A stretch of 64,000 nt of DNA, taken from Septoria linicola. Its lineage: Eukaryota; Ascomycota; Dothideomycetes; Mycosphaerellales; Mycosphaerellaceae. Shown here piece after piece: positions 1 through 12,576 of this stretch. Made by a program: the position numbers and the translations under genes. The notes beneath the pieces were generated by a model that was given only the letters and a program-made list of their open reading frames with translations, made no database searches and had not been told where the DNA came from. The first letter of the stretch is position 1. Every line of letters starts with the position of its first letter. The stretch spans positions 1,302,001-1,366,000 of the forward strand of contig CP099428.1 in assembly GCA_024114885.1 (NCBI GenBank), given 5' to 3'.

Positions 1-721
1 GGCGCTATCATCTGGCCGTAGCGACTCCTTCTCATCTAGCGCGTTGAACGTGGTGCCCGAGGCGACGCTTTTGCCGTCCATACTGGGAGGCTTATTGGAG
101 TCGCTCGAGGAGGCATCATCGGTAGCTGGAGGCATACGTAAACCTTCTGAATCTGTTTGTCCAGGTTGGAATGCACTTGGGTTGACATTCTGCGGCCGGA
201 CTTGCGGACTCGGATCAGAGGTGACCGAGAGCTCTCTGCCCTCTCGTGAAGCAAGCTGAACCAACTTCTTTGGCCTCAGCAGGCTCTGCGGTGGGAGAAT
301 TACGCCATCTGGAGGGGTAAACATGGCACCGTCTCGTGGTGCTGATGATATGTCATGTTTCTGGTTATGGGAAGAATTCGAATCTGGGTTTTGCTGAGGT
401 TTCGGTGGCTTGATACCGGCTGCTGCAATCTGTGGTTCCGTCAGTGTCTCTTCCACCGCCTGTAACGCAGAAGTGAGATCAAACCTTCGCGAATGACAGC
501 TTTTCCTTCTTGAGGTCCGCTGAAGTGGGGATCGCAGTCGAGGCCATTGTGCCAGATGTAGCAAGTCCAGGAAGAGTGAGCAGGCGGTCGGACAAAGGAC
601 ACCAAGTCCGAGAGCCGCAATTTCCTGAGTGTCGGCGAGCACAGGGCTTGCCAAACGGTGGGTCTGTTGTGCTTTTGTGTATAGCAGATCTACCGAAAAC
701 TGACTCTCAGGAAACTGGCGG
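1..721 (-). CDS. Membrane protein, 3' part of gene running off the window
   Basis: Read on the minus strand, an open frame runs from about 721 to the left edge without a stop. It starts after a possible splice acceptor (branch-like CTTGAC and pyrimidines just before 721), so an upstream exon is expected, probably between 730 and 1050, but I could not fix it. The encoded segment contains a hydrophobic stretch (ALGLGVLCPTACSLFLDLL) followed by a basic patch (RTSRRKSCHSRR). Then comes a long polar, proline/serine-rich tail ending at the edge in TTFNALDEKESLRPDDSA. This fits a membrane-anchored protein with a disordered cytoplasmic tail. I do not recognise the family. The gene is incomplete at its 3' end and its start is unknown. 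Confidence 0.45.
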
Positions 722-1250
722 CTCAAGGAAAATAGTCAAGTCCACAGCCAGGAGTCTGGACATTGTGCTGCGCACACATGGAGCCTTCTCTTTTGCTGTT
801 TGGTGATGGTCGGCGGATGCTGTCGTGCGGCGTTCAATCGCGTAGCGGACGGGGTCCCTGTATTGAGCGCGCGGCTTCGATACCGGCGGCGATTGATGTC
901 GTGTCTGCGCTGTATGCGCTCGCGCTGGTGATGACTGTGGTTGGTGATGGCACAGAGTAAGGAATTGAAGGAAAGAGCCAGCCAAGCTTTCCGCTAGTCG
1001 TGCCGTTCCGGCGCATCACGTGGGTGATTTGAAGATCTTCAAGCATGGACGATGCAGATGCTCATGACATTGCACCTACGACAAACTAACAAGACTTCGT
1101 GCTCCCCAGTGGCAGTCTGCCAATCTTGACCTTGAGCCGCTGTTCCCAACGCAGGCTTCGATCGCTTCGAAAGCATTTAAATCCCCGTCACAGTTGGTTT
1201 AAATTTTTCTGTAAGACGCGCCTTGGCCATTCTGCTCATACGCAAGAACC

Positions 1251-2049
1251 ATGAATCGCTATCGAAGCGGTGGGCCCAGCAAGGCGACATCGACAACGCT
1301 ATGCCAGAAATGCCTGAAAAGGGGTAAGAACAAAATTCGCCCAGTACATGGTTTATGCTAAATCAGGTGTAGGCCACTACACATATGAGTGCTCAGCAAC
1401 GCAACAAGATAGGCCATATATATCGAGGCCGTCGCGAAGTCAGCAGCTTTCGAACCCGAAGCTTGCACCAAAGCTTTCCGCAACATTGCCACCTGTGGAT
1501 GCCAAGCCCGCGCCAAAAGCGGCAGCGAAAGACAGATCTGGTGCAGTCGGAGACTCAGCGGTTCAAAGAAGGACTACGAAGGATGCGGGTGTGCGGGAAG
1601 GAAGCAGACGTCGAAGATCTGTGTCGTCCTACTCTTCTGATTCCGTGTCATCATTTTCCACCAACAGGTCGAAATCGAGGTCACGCAGTCCTTCACGAGT
1701 ACAGGACACTCGTGAGCATAGGCGAGCTCGATCTTTGGAAAGGTCAAGAAGTTCACACTCCAGGCGCAAAGACCGATCTTCAGATCACAGCAGACGCGGA
1801 GCAGAGACTTCCAAGGCAGAATCAAGAGACCAGCGACAATCTCGGCAGCACACGCGGGATAGAGCATGGCGAGACCGAAGTAGAAGCCCAGCGCAGCAAT
1901 TCGATGATGGAGACGATGGCTACAGGCGCAGATCGCGCTCTCGCTCGCCATATCGAGGCGCAAAAGCAAATAGCAGACCACCTGTCAGCCAGCCTCGTGA
2001 AACACCACGGGAGCGAAGTCTCAGTCCACATAGTCAGAGGCGGCGTTGA
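1251..2049 (+). CDS. Zinc-knuckle RS-domain protein (SREK1IP1/ZCCHC10-like)
   Basis: Model join(1251..1323,1373..2049), 249 aa. The 49-bp intron (GTAAGA..GTAG) splits the zinc knuckle codon by codon, and splicing restores LCQKCLKRGHYTYEC, a CX2CX4HX4C knuckle near residues 18-32. Without that intron the motif is broken, which supports the model. After the knuckle comes a conserved-looking SATQQDRPYISRPSRSQQL segment, then about 150 residues rich in RS, SR and RD dipeptides. Family knowledge: small proteins of this type, with one N-terminal CCHC knuckle and a basic/RS tail, include human SREK1IP1, a splicing-factor-interacting protein. A role in pre-mRNA splicing in the nucleus is therefore likely, by inference. 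The gene is complete and shows no lesions. Confidence 0.85.
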
Positions 2050-3963
2050 CAAAATCCATGAACGGCTGAGAGATGCCCATCAGTCGCGGTAGACAATCCG
2101 GGAAATTGAGCACACGAGCGGCCACTGAAACAGATCTATCGATCGTTGTACATATACCTGCATGAGGCAACACAGCACACGACACGGCAACGCTGACGCT
2201 CAGAGGTACCGAACAGTCTCAGCGAGAATGTTAGGCCCAGGACTTAATTGGTTCGGGCTGTAGAGAGACCGATGAAACAGTGCTGCTGTGGCCGCTGGCT
2301 CGCGACCGCTATGCCGTTACTCGTCGTGTCAACGTCCCGCATACATCTCCACATCGGTAGAGGGCACAGCTGTCACGCAACCACATCAGTCGCCATCTTC
2401 GAAAGTGCGTGAAGCAGTACTACACCACAACTCGTGCAACAGCCTGTCCTGTATGATGTAGAATGTCGATCCGGAAGACGAAGAAGGCAGGTGACATCGC
2501 AGCCGATTCTGCCATGGTGATCATCTACTCAACGGCATTGCCTCACCACTTTGACAATCGAGGCCGTCGACGGTGTTAATAGCACATGAAGATCTGCGAC
2601 CGGAAACTGACGTTGCGTTTTCCGCGTGGCAGAACGCCTATCAGTCTCTTATCTCGCTTCCAGATTTTGCTACTTTGCACTTGTGAAGATGCACACACTC
2701 ATGCTCCTAAGCGAGTTACTTTCGCATTGCAAATGCCTCGCGGACCTGACATGATGCTGTTTTATAGCAGTGTCGTTCGATGGATTCACTTCTAGCAGGA
2801 TCTCATAAAGATCGGGCGCTCAATCTATGTTGCAAAAGCCTCGCGTTTCTGTCTTACACGATACCTTTGCCTAAAAGCTCGACAGCGGAAGTCCAGACCC
2901 TCTCCATGCCCCCACACGCAGAGTTCAAAGAAAAGCTTGCACAAGCATGTACGATCACTGTGGACTTGTTGCATTGCAAAGTTCTTGTTGGCTGCACCTT
3001 ATGGTCGGAAGTGCTTGCTGGCAGGTAGTGCCGATCGTATGCGGTTAGCGATTACTATAGCAGGTCCAGCTGTGGATAAACCGGCCGAGGCGTGATGTGT
3101 GACCTAGCTATTTGAGCCCTTAGGCTGCAGTAGTCAGCAGGCTGGCGAGCTCGTCTCGAAGCCGGAAAGTAGATGCATTAAGTTAGCGCCAGAATGTGTA
3201 TCGGAGACTACCACCACCAGTGATTAACGGCATGCAACGCTCTCGATAGTAGTGCTCAGATAGTGGTCAATAGGCTGTGTGATTAGCTGCAAGCGATGTC
3301 GCAAGTACCGAAATGTGTGAGGACGCTGGCAATGGATAGTCTGGTGGAGCAAATATACGATCTTCAGACTAGCGAATCAGCATGAGGCTGTGACACTCTG
3401 CTCGTAGATTTTAACCAGCAGAATCCTAACTAGCTGTAACGACCAACAGCGCACGCATGCAGATTGTGGGCATCTCACAGTAAAGCGCAGATGAGAGATC
3501 GGGGGCAACGTTGCTGGCATCCTGGTAGCTAAGCCATCATCCTCGTGGCAGGTCTAGGCCACTCCTCTTGGTCACAATTGTCCTGCAAATGCTCGCCCTT
3601 GCTGGCACATCTTCTTCGACGTGATGAATGTAGCGGGGCTACCTGAACCTTTGTGTGGAGATGGCAGCAGTCCCTTTATCTGTTCCTCAGTGGGCCAGCA
3701 TTGCGTGAAATGATGGAGTATGTAGCCACGCTCTGACGTTATCTGATCTATGCACCTCCAAGCATGGCACATCCGGGTGGAGGCCCGGCCAAATTTTTAG
3801 AGTTCTTCTCTGTGGCTGGTGGCCAAGTTTGCTGGAGAGTAGACAGGTTCTGCCGTCGGCGGCGTTTGCGCCTCGGCGTGTGATACCGGTTGGCTTGCAG
3901 AAGAGGAAACAGAGCGAAGGCAGGCAGGTTTGCGTTCGATCGGATCAAAGAGATTGATGAGAA
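2050..3963. other. Intergenic, no supported gene
   Basis: Only short ORFs of up to about 80 codons occur, with no domain, no splice-supported extension and no obvious repeats. I see nothing that I can call here. Confidence 0.5.
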
Positions 3964-4299
3964 ATGTCTGTCTGGGATGGAACCCCAGACAACAAAGTCA
4001 AAGTACAACGGCGCTTTCTCCGCGCCAACAAGCGTGCTATTCGCAAGAACTGGTACAATGTCTTATACGACGCAACGTTGGAGCTGAGACTGTTTGACAA
4101 CCCTTCCAATGCCCAGTGTACAAAGACGTGGTGTCGTGTGCTTCACTTCCTAATCGCGCGATCGCTGTCCTTTGCCTCTGCTGTGCCAGGGCGGGCACTA
4201 GTTTTATCAATCGCATTTGTCTTTTGCTACTGGCTGGTGGAGTTCAACTACTTTCGGCTCAAAGAATTATTGTGGGAAGGCAATCCTGGTCACAACTAG
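3964..4299 (+). CDS. Short ORF with one hydrophobic segment, doubtful gene
   Basis: An ATG-started 111-codon ORF. The N-terminal third is basic (KVKVQRRFLRANKRAIRKNW) and a hydrophobic stretch (VLSIAFVFCYWLVEFNYF) lies near residues 80-97. No homology is recognised. It ends 235 bp before the start of the Vtc5-like gene, so it could equally be promoter or leader DNA of that gene. I list it because of its length and charge pattern, but it may be chance. Confidence 0.2.
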   Translation: MSVWDGTPDNKVKVQRRFLRANKRAIRKNWYNVLYDATLELRLFDNPSNAQCTKTWCRVLHFLIARSLSFASAVPGRALVLSIAFVFCYWLVEFNYFRLKELLWEGNPGHN

Positions 4300-4533
4300 C
4301 TCATGCTCTCTGGATGTTCCCTTGAGAGTTTTCGCGCGGCACCAATTGCGTTGTAAACTTCGAGAAAGATACATGCCCGCTCTTCCACCGACTTTTACGC
4401 TGTTATACCACTGTTTCCCTTTGTGAGCCAGATGACGCTAGCGATGTCATTGCGATAACAACACTCTTGCTCTCACCTCGACAACCTGGACCACATCTAG
4501 CCTCACTCCAGCACTTCCGCAGGCAGACACACA

Positions 4534-7204
4534 ATGAAGTATGGAGAGACGCTCCGGCAGCGTTCTATTCCTGCATGGGCTCATCGTGAGTTGCCTCCCA
4601 TCTTCTCCAATGGCTTTGTTGGGACTTGTGGCATGGACCTGCACCTTGCCGTCGGCTAACAGCGCGTCTGCAGACAACATAGATTACGACGACATCAAGC
4701 ACTTTATCAAGGAGAATACCACGCCGGGCAAAGGGAAGACTGTCTCTGTGCCAGGGCGTGGGGAGGACAAGTTGGTTGAGTTTGAGAATGCTCTATTCCA
4801 CATTCTTCAGGACCAGCACCAGCGAATTGACCTCTTTGTCAAGAGCAAAGCAGGAGAAATCCAGCGGCGTCTAGGTGAGTTGATTGCCCTGTTTCAGCTG
4901 ATATTTGACATTCTGTGACGGAAGTCTGCACAATCTCCTTGCAAATGCCTCGATCTCATCGTGCAGCACTTAAGACCGCTTATGTCCGATGTGGTCGCAC
5001 ACGCGATCCTCGCCTTCCTCTTGCTTCACGCCTGGCCTGCCCATACTTACATCCGTGTAGAACACTCAAAGAAGCAGCTACGAGCTCTAGCTTCGCGACA
5101 AGCGCCAGCCGCCGACCACCGTGTGCCCGTCAGCCGACTCGAGAGGTATGGACGTTTGGAGAACGATGTGGTGAAGGCTGGGGAGGAAATCAAGTCGCTG
5201 GCCAGGTTCATCGCTACGCAGAGAACAGCATTTCGCAAGTTACTAAAGAAGTACAAGAAATGGACTGGCTCTGTGGAGTTGGAGGACTGCTTCAGGGAGG
5301 AGGTCCTGGATGATCCAAAGAGCTTCACCAAGCTCGATCTCGGTCACCTGCTTGACGAATACTCCACCACGCGGCAGAGTATACGGACTCTATACGACAG
5401 CCAGGTTCAGCAGTCCGCTGGGGCAAGGAGACCGGAGGTGCAGGTGCCAGAGGCGAGATCTTCAACAATCAAGCAACTCCAGGATGCTGTGGAGAGTGGG
5501 TCGAAGGTATCTTTCGACACCAGTTTCTCTACCGTGCCTCTCGGGCAAGGCGGGACTTTTGCGAGCTATTTCGTTCATCCTGAGAACATTGTCGAGCTAC
5601 AAATGCTTCTTCTGCAGCATTCCAGATACTACTTGTCTAGGAGCCGGCAAAACTCGGTGGCCACGCCAATCTCATCGCAGCCGCCAACACCATCCTTTCC
5701 GGGCGCCGTGCCTGACATTGCCGATTGCCATATGCTCGTGGCCGACGACCTCGAACGATTCGCGAAAGAGCAGAGTGGCATCACAGTAGACGGCCGGGAG
5801 CACCAACCTGGCAGCTTTCCTCAGCGAGCAAAGGCAGCAGTGAGATGGACAGTGGACGAGGATGCTCTAGCATGCCTTCGATCCAAGTCTGGGAGAACGA
5901 AAAGTGCATACCTCAAGAAAAAACATATTCACGACTTCTTCGACTCCAAGGCCGAATTCTCATCGCAAAGGGAAGAAGCAGACACTACAGAAAGGGTGGA
6001 AGAGCTGCGAAGTGAGATGCTGAAGGATAACACGAAGCCACTATTTCACTACTCTTGTTCTCGTACGCGCTTGCTTGGGCTTGACGACAACCCGGATGGC
6101 CTTGTGCTCGCCACGCTTGACAGCGGTATCACTATCGAGAAGGGCGGTGAGTTGAAGCAAGATCGAACTAGGGCTACATTTCCTTTCGCATTGCTGCTGG
6201 TCAGACAGGAGGGAAAGCCCAAGTCGGAGCTATTGGCGGCACTGGACAAGAGCTATTTGGTCGAACGCGTACGAGGGTTCTCGCTAGAATACCACTCAAT
6301 ATGGCAGACCTACCAGCCGAACAACATGACCGCCCCATCTTGGCTACCAACTCTATCGCAGGACATCCGCAAATTGCCACCACTAGCCATGCGAAAACGG
6401 CCAAGCAGGCATGGCGATTTGAGCGCGTCTGGAACTCCATCCGGCGGCACGGGCTCATCAGCCGGCACGCTCGATAGTGCTACAGCAGTCGAGACATCCA
6501 ATGACTTCGTCAGCCAGCTTGAGACACCGCCCTTGAAGTCGTTTGGCAAGAAGAAGCGAAGAAAGTACCCCGAGGCTGGGACACCCACGCAAAAATACTG
6601 GAGTGAATACGACCATCCCGAGGACGGTGATGGGGATGCTTATTACATCTACGTTGATCCGACTGAGACGAATCCCTTTGATCGCTTTTTCGAGAGAGTT
6701 GCAGATGTCTTCAGGCGGAAGAAGAAGCCAGAAGAGGAAGGCCTCCTTGGTGACCCCAACTCACCTCCCATCGATGATGAAGAGTCTTCAGACGAGGAGT
6801 CGGACGCCGCTACCGATCGCAACCATTTCAAGCCCGCACCAGGATTCGGCACGTTTGCGCGACCTGGAAGTATCGCCTCAGCCAGCCTTCGAAGGGACCA
6901 GACCACTTCATCCTTGCCACAATTCAGTGCAATCTGCTTTGCGGCATCTCTTGCCATGCTTGTCATGGCCTATATACTGCGCACAACCGGACGACACAAG
7001 TACATCCGGGAAGTGCATGTTGGCGTGCTATTTTCTATGGTTTGCAGCTTGGTTTTTGTGCTTCTTGGATTTATGAACGTTCTGCGGAGAGGAAGCAACG
7101 ATCCTGCTCGCGCTCCGTCATTAGGGGCATGGGCGATCAGCACTGTTGTATTGGTGGTCGATGTGATAGGGTCCGGAGGTCTCCTGGCATCAATGGTTGG
7201 CTAA
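4534..7204 (+). CDS. SPX-domain vacuolar membrane protein, Vtc5-like
   Basis: Model join(4534..4585,4674..4874,5061..7204), 798 aa. The start gives MKYGETLRQRSIPAW, the classic opening of an SPX domain, and the second exon gives HNIDYDDIKHFIK. Both introns must be removed to join the SPX helices (IQRRLE-HSKKQLRAL). SPX covers roughly residues 1-190. A middle region follows (about 200-470), then a disordered acidic linker (KKKPEEEGLLGD; DDEESSDEESD). The C-terminus has three hydrophobic segments (ICFAASLAMLVMAYIL, LFSMVCSLVFVLLGF, WAISTVVLVVDVIG). SPX plus a C-terminal membrane bundle is the layout of VTC polyphosphate polymerase subunits. The length and the absence of a recognisable VTC catalytic core point to Vtc5 (YDR089W) rather than Vtc4. 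Expected role: phosphate and inositol-pyrophosphate sensing at the vacuole. The second intron (186 bp) is long, and an alternative split there is possible. Confidence 0.8.
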
Positions 7205-8242
7205 CATTTCCATAACTAATTTTTTTATGTACAGAGTAGTGGAGCTGCGGGAGCATAGAGCGGCCACGAATCGAGTGTCTGTTTATGCATTATGGCATGT
7301 GGGAGGTCGAGCAAGCGTCGATTCTTGCGAATTGCTGCGTTCCGAGGGTGTAGCAGACATGTATGATGCGATCTGGAGCAGACGAAAGGCAGTCTGCGTC
7401 CAGACAGCATCCGCGAACCTGATAATGTGTTTATAGCGATGATCAATGAGATATCTATGAGTAACAAACATGTCTCTCGATGCCGCAATGCCTGTCAGCG
7501 CGTTATAGTCTGATGAAGACAATGATCGGCAGCTGCATGGACAGGAGTGAGAGGCACAGCCAACGAGCTGAGTTTCCATGCCTCAACAGCGCTCTTTCTT
7601 CGAGCAGGAAACTGGTCTCAGAAGCGGCAGAGAAGCAGATGTGGTCAGGCTGTGGATATGCTTGTGGACTATCAATGTAACTTGGTGTATGCGCGTGGTC
7701 TTCTTGTCTCCATTTCATTGGATGTCGACCTCACTCCTCCTTTCCTCCCGTCTTCCAAGACCCTCAGCGCCTACACATCGCCCACGAAGAAGTGTTTCGC
7801 GCGTCTCAGCGGACATTGGAGTGATCCAATTGCATCGATTCCAAGATTTGTCTTCAGATCGCCTGATACACGAGTGTGAAACATCCTGCCCACTCATCGT
7901 AATTGTCCAGGCAAGAACGCGAAACCTAGGGGCGCTTGCATTCGTCCTAAAAATATGAAGGCAATGCTGAAGTCGCGCAAACACCAGCAGATCGTCGAGT
8001 CCAAGTGTCGGCTGTGGAGATATCCGGCCAATTGACTTGCGCAATGCGAATGTCTAGGTGATCGACATGTCACGAAAGTTAGAACTACTGAAATTATCCT
8101 CAAGCCACGGCAAGTTGCATTTGGCATAGCTCACAACACGAGGGGCAGAACACTTCGACATCACCAAGAGACCTCCCGCATCTCGTGAGATGCGCGTTCC
8201 TGTTTCGCAACAACGACAATTGTCGCATACACTGCTATCGCG
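7205..8242. other. Intergenic, no supported gene
   Basis: Short overlapping ORFs on both strands with no domain or consistent splice model. The first part is probably the 3' UTR of the Vtc5-like gene and the last part the promoter of the next gene. Confidence 0.45.
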
Positions 8243-9061
8243 ATGGCAGATGACCTGCTGGGTCCGGTCGGAGGGTTCTTCTCCAGCTTGATTGATCCAA
8301 CGCCTGAGCAGACACAAGATATTTCGACGATATCGCCCACGCGCGTGCAACGGAAGACGCAAACATTGGAGACTGCCGCGCCGGAGCCGACTCCCAGCAC
8401 AAGTTCGATCGTAACGAGTACAGACATCGCAAGCTCAGCATCCACGCCTGCCGGAACTACGGCGTCCCTTACTTCTACTCCATCAACGGCCACAACAATC
8501 GCTACTTCGACAGCGTCATCTTCAATTTCATCATCAACTTCCAGCAGCGCTCCTCAAGTGTCGAGCACGACTGCTGCAGCAACTTCAACATCATCATCAT
8601 CATCTGTCAACGCCGGTGCCATCGCTGGAGGCGTAGTAGGAGGCTTGGCCGTCATCGCCCTGTTAGCGTTTGGCATTATCTGGCTGCTACGTCGACCTCG
8701 AAAATCCAGAGTTGATAGGGAAATGCACCACTCAAAGTCCTACCAAGGGTCTGTTGTAAGCTTGGTGGCGCATGGAAAGGATGTCCCTGGTAAGATCTAC
8801 CTATGTATTCGCGTGAGAGTCATCAACTAACAATCTGCTACAGAGTCAAGGCCATCCACTTCCTCACGGTGGAACACAGCTTCTATCCCCGAGCCGAAGC
8901 CGATGCTACCCGCACATCTGACTGGACCGAGCATCTTCGTGACCGATGAAACCGACACCAAGCGACTGGTCTTCGAGCTTGCTGGATCTGAACCTGAACA
9001 GCCCACTTCTGAGCTCGAAGGCGGCCAAAGGTATCATGCGTACCGTCCGAAACCATCTTGA
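8243..9061 (+). CDS. Ser/Thr-rich single-pass membrane protein
   Basis: Model join(8243..8789,8844..9061), 254 aa. The intron begins GTAAGAT and ends CTACAG, and splicing gives KDVPE-SRPSTSSRW in frame. Residues about 45-125 are almost entirely Ser, Thr, Ala and Pro. They are followed by a glycine-rich entry and a transmembrane helix (AIAGGVVGGLAVIALLAFGI, about 129-148) with a positive stop-transfer sequence (LLRRPRKSR). The cytoplasmic tail is polar. No N-terminal signal peptide is visible (it starts MADDLLGPVGGFF), so this would be a reverse signal-anchor topology. The layout resembles Mid2/Wsc-type cell-wall sensors and other mucin-like fungal membrane proteins, but no cysteine-rich WSC domain is present. 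Function is unassigned. Confidence 0.75.
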
Positions 9062-9815
9062 GACCGTCAAACTCTGTTTCCAACGTCGAGTATGCGTTCA
9101 AGAAACCTAGCACGCTTCACCTCCTTCTACTGCCGAATGCTGGCTCGGAAGACTTCGTCTGCTGTGTACAGCAACGTTTCAGAAATTTCACTCCGTCGTT
9201 CCTGAAATGCATCGGCGGCCGGGCCGCGACATGCGGCGAGAACACAGCGTCAGGAAGTGACGAAGTCTCGAAGATGTCACAACAAAGCAGCATAACAAGC
9301 TCTACGACCAGGAGAATCGAGCTGATATACATGATGCACTGCGGACATACCGCTGACCGGTACCAAATCAAGCACCCTTGATCTCGTGAAATCGAGTCAA
9401 AGTCACCGAGTGATAGACACGCAAGCGCATGACACTTTTCCATTGGAGAAGCTGCATTTGAGGCTTCGCGTTGGCTGTCAAGATGTTCGTCGATTTATCT
9501 CCGCGCTGTCTCTGGCCGAACAGAGCGTGCGTTCCTCGCAAAAGTTGGCGAATTTGAGCAGATTAAGATGGTCTGGCCTCTCCAGAACCAACAACACCAC
9601 AGCCAAGCTGGCACACTCGTCCACTATTAATTATGAATTACCGGATCAACAAGCCGCATCTCCGTGGCAATGATATGGCAGCCAACCACATATCTGCTTT
9701 AGAGAGGCGGGCCCAGAATCAATCAATCTACGCCGACTGACCTCACAAGGACTTTGGCATATTTCAGTATCTATCAATTAACCTCCCCAGCACCCTCACC
9801 TACCATTCTCCTTTA
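9062..9815. other. Intergenic, no supported gene
   Basis: Contains only short ORFs without recognisable features, between two genes that converge here (the membrane protein on plus, the MFS transporter on minus). Confidence 0.45.
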
Positions 9816-11788
9816 TTAATGCTGCTCTTCTTGCCCCCGCTCTTCCTCCCCGCCCTCCCTTAGCCGCCTCACCTCCCCCTCCAACCTCCGATCTTCTCCC
9901 AAAAACGTCCACAACAACGCAACCACATACACCACCTTCAAACCCCCCGCCACCACAAACGCCACCCAAAACAAGTTTCTATCCGCGCAGAGACCAGTGA
10001 AAAACGAGCCTGTCGCGTTACTCACAATCTTGACCATGTTGATCACGCCGAAAATCGCTGTGCGCTTTTGTTTGTTGATGATCCTGCCGATGAACGCGTT
10101 GCGAGGAGCGATGTAAATCGGTTCGAAAAAGGCTTGGAGGAGGATGATGGGTACGAAGAAGGGGAGATGTTGTGGATGGTGGGGTACGATGCCGTAGAGC
10201 GATATGAGGATCGCGGCAGGGATGTAGGTTACTGCTACGGTCTGCAAGGGGGTCAGTGTGTTGATAGGGAAGGGTTGGAAGAGGGAGGAATGAGCGTAAG
10301 GGGAAATATGTACGACAAGATTCCCCATCCGCCTCGCCAACGCATTCGAAGAAACCGTTCCGCATGCACCGAGGATGTTCGAGAAGAAAGAAAATCAGGC
10401 CCAGCGGTCCGTCGGAAAGGGAGAAGGTTGTACGGCCGAAGTATGTTTGCCATGGTCTGAAAAAGAAGAGGTTTAGTGATGGCCGTGGGAAAGGAAACTC
10501 AGTAATGTTAGTGGTCGGAAAGGGGTGTGGGGAGCGAGAGAAACAGAAAAGCTCACATTGATGACATTCCCACCGCGCTGGCGTCGGTTCCCATGAGAGC
10601 GTAGAGTTTGAGAAGAAGGATGCGTTCGGCGTGGGTGAGGGTGAAGACGGAGCTTAACAGGCCTTGGGCGAGGGTTTGGCGGAAGGTGGAGCGGGCTGCT
10701 TTCCTCGTTGATGTCGAAGATGACGGAGGAGGAGTGTTGTCAGCGAGCCTGGGGTACATTCGACGGTAACAGAACTTTTCTCTCTGCATCTTCTCCTTGC
10801 ACACCTTCTCCAGCTTCGCCCTCGCCCACGGTCTGTTCAACAACCCCGTCCCTCACCCCTCCATCCACACCACCCTCTCCCTCCACCGACCCACTACTCT
10901 CACCCCAAACGTCCACCCTCCCACTCAACCCCGCCGCTAGCACGCCCTTCAGCACTCCAACCACAGCATAAATCCCAAACACAACCCGACACGCACTCAC
11001 AAATTTCCAGCCTCGCTTCTCCACCAGAAAATCCATGATCCCGCCACTTGTAGCCAGACCGACGGCAATGGACGAGAATTCTGCTGTGCCGTACCAGGAT
11101 AAGATGTCGATGAGATGATCTGGGGTCGGAGAGAGGAGAGTGAAGAGAGTGGATTCTTCGATGGTTTCTAGGGCCGACTTCCGTTGCGCTGTAGTGCAAA
11201 AAGCTTTTAAAATCATTACCTTCTGATACCGACGGGAGGGATTCAAAAACAAGAAAAGCCGAAAGCAACCAAATAGAAGAGACAGAGGGCAGAGGGAGGA
11301 AGGAAGGAAAGAAAGAAAAAAAAAGTTGAACTCCCCTAGGACTAACCAACCCCCACCACCACCGCCGCCGCCAACAACATCCAATAACTCCCTCCCCCTT
11401 CCATGCCAGGAGGAACAATCGCAAACACCACTCCACTAACAGCCATACTCCCGGCTCCCAACATTAGCACATTCTTCCTCCCCACGACATCAGCGATCTG
11501 GGTCAAAACCATGACAATCATCAGATCACCGAGAAGAGTCAGAAAGGAGAAGAGTCCGATGCGTGTTTCCGAGTGGCCGAGAGCGGAGAGGTAGGCCGCG
11601 AGGAGCAGCGAGACGAGGCCGAAGGCGAAATTGCGGATGAAGCGGGAGAGGAGGATGAGTTTGATATCTGGGGAGGAGTGGAGGCCGGTGAGGAGGCCGG
11701 TGCCGCGGATGAAGCGGTGGATGGGGAATGAAGAGGAAGCGAGAGGGGAGGAGGGGAGGGGTTGGTGTTCGTTGGATGAGGGTTGCAT
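9816..11788 (-). CDS. MFS transporter (DHA1-like) with an apparent frameshift
   Basis: Minus-strand pieces fit a multi-exon MFS gene: exon 11788-11347, exon 11188 to about 10857, exon about 10780-10557, exon 10456-10314, exon 10241-9816. Exon 1 holds MFS helices 1-3 (LLSRFIRNFAFGLVSLLLAAY; RIGLFSFLTLLGDLMI; DVVGRKNVLMLGAGSM). Later exons give LSWYGTAEFSSIAVGLATSG, FSLSDGPLGLIFF, LGACGTVSSNALARRMGNLV and the last helices. Exons 1 and 2 join in frame. The middle loop is low complexity and its intron is a guess. Near 10395 the frame encoding PLGLIFFL must shift by one base to reach SNILGACG, inside a CT-rich run; the correct frame is preceded by a TGA, so splicing does not cure it easily. This is either a pseudogene or an assembly indel. 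Substrate unknown. Confidence 0.65.
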
Positions 11789-12576
11789 AATGTTAGCTTG
11801 CAGGATGAGAATAGGTAGGTAGGTAGGTGATTGGATATGATGTACATAGGGTCGGATATTGAAGCTACCTCGTATGGTGATAAGGCTGCACGACTCAACC
11901 AAGTCGGCTTGGTGACGTGACGAATAAGTGCGGCCTGAGGCATCCCATCAGCAGCTGCAACGGGATGTGCACAGGGGCGTCGGAGCATTATTTGTGTTGC
12001 GTCTTGCTGTAGCCATGATAGATGTAGTGGCAGCGTCCGAGAGAGACCCCTGGCGATTCGATAGGCCGCGGTAGCAGTTCGGGCGCCTGGCGGTTTGTAG
12101 ACTGTCGTGCTCGGTGGACGAGAACGGGGAATAGTTCCTGCTGTGTCCTGTGAGAGCCATACCTCGCATGCACATGTCGCGACTGTCCAGTGTGAGCCTG
12201 ATAGCCATGTCGACGGGGCAAGTAGACGAGCTCTGGGAGATCAACGAAGTCCAGCTGGGCACAAGATCTTGTTGGCAACTCATACATTTCCTGTGCATGA
12301 TTCGAGCTCCGACGTTTCTGCCGTGGCATAACGGCGCCGCGACAACTTCCAGATAGTTTCGCTTGGGAGTCCAGGGCAGCATCTCTTCGCTGTTGAGACT
12401 GCTGACGATAGCGGTCGGGTCATTGGCCGGCAATTTCAGTACGACCAAGCAGAATCATCCATTTGACCTGGACAGAATAGCCTCGGACTATATCCGAAGC
12501 TCATGAGAGTTGTGGAGAATTGCGCATGCTCGCTCCACTGTGATTTCTTTCGTGTGATTTCAAGGATCATCTCCGC
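11789..12576. other. Intergenic, no supported gene
   Basis: Two overlapping minus-strand ORFs of 166 and 113 codons lie at 11948-12448, but their composition looks random and no domain or splice model supports them. The rest is probably the MFS promoter and the downstream region of the heme lyase gene. Confidence 0.4.

Noticed and set aside
11150..11190. A first frameshift in the MFS gene, because ATEVGP reads in another frame next to IEEST
   Set aside because: Using the CTACAG acceptor, exon 1 joins in frame to QRKSALETIEEST, so no lesion is needed there. Only the break near 10395 remains.
11948..12448. Minus-strand ORFs of 166 and 113 codons upstream of the MFS gene
   Set aside because: Two overlapping frames look equally random, with no domain, no splice support and unusual composition.
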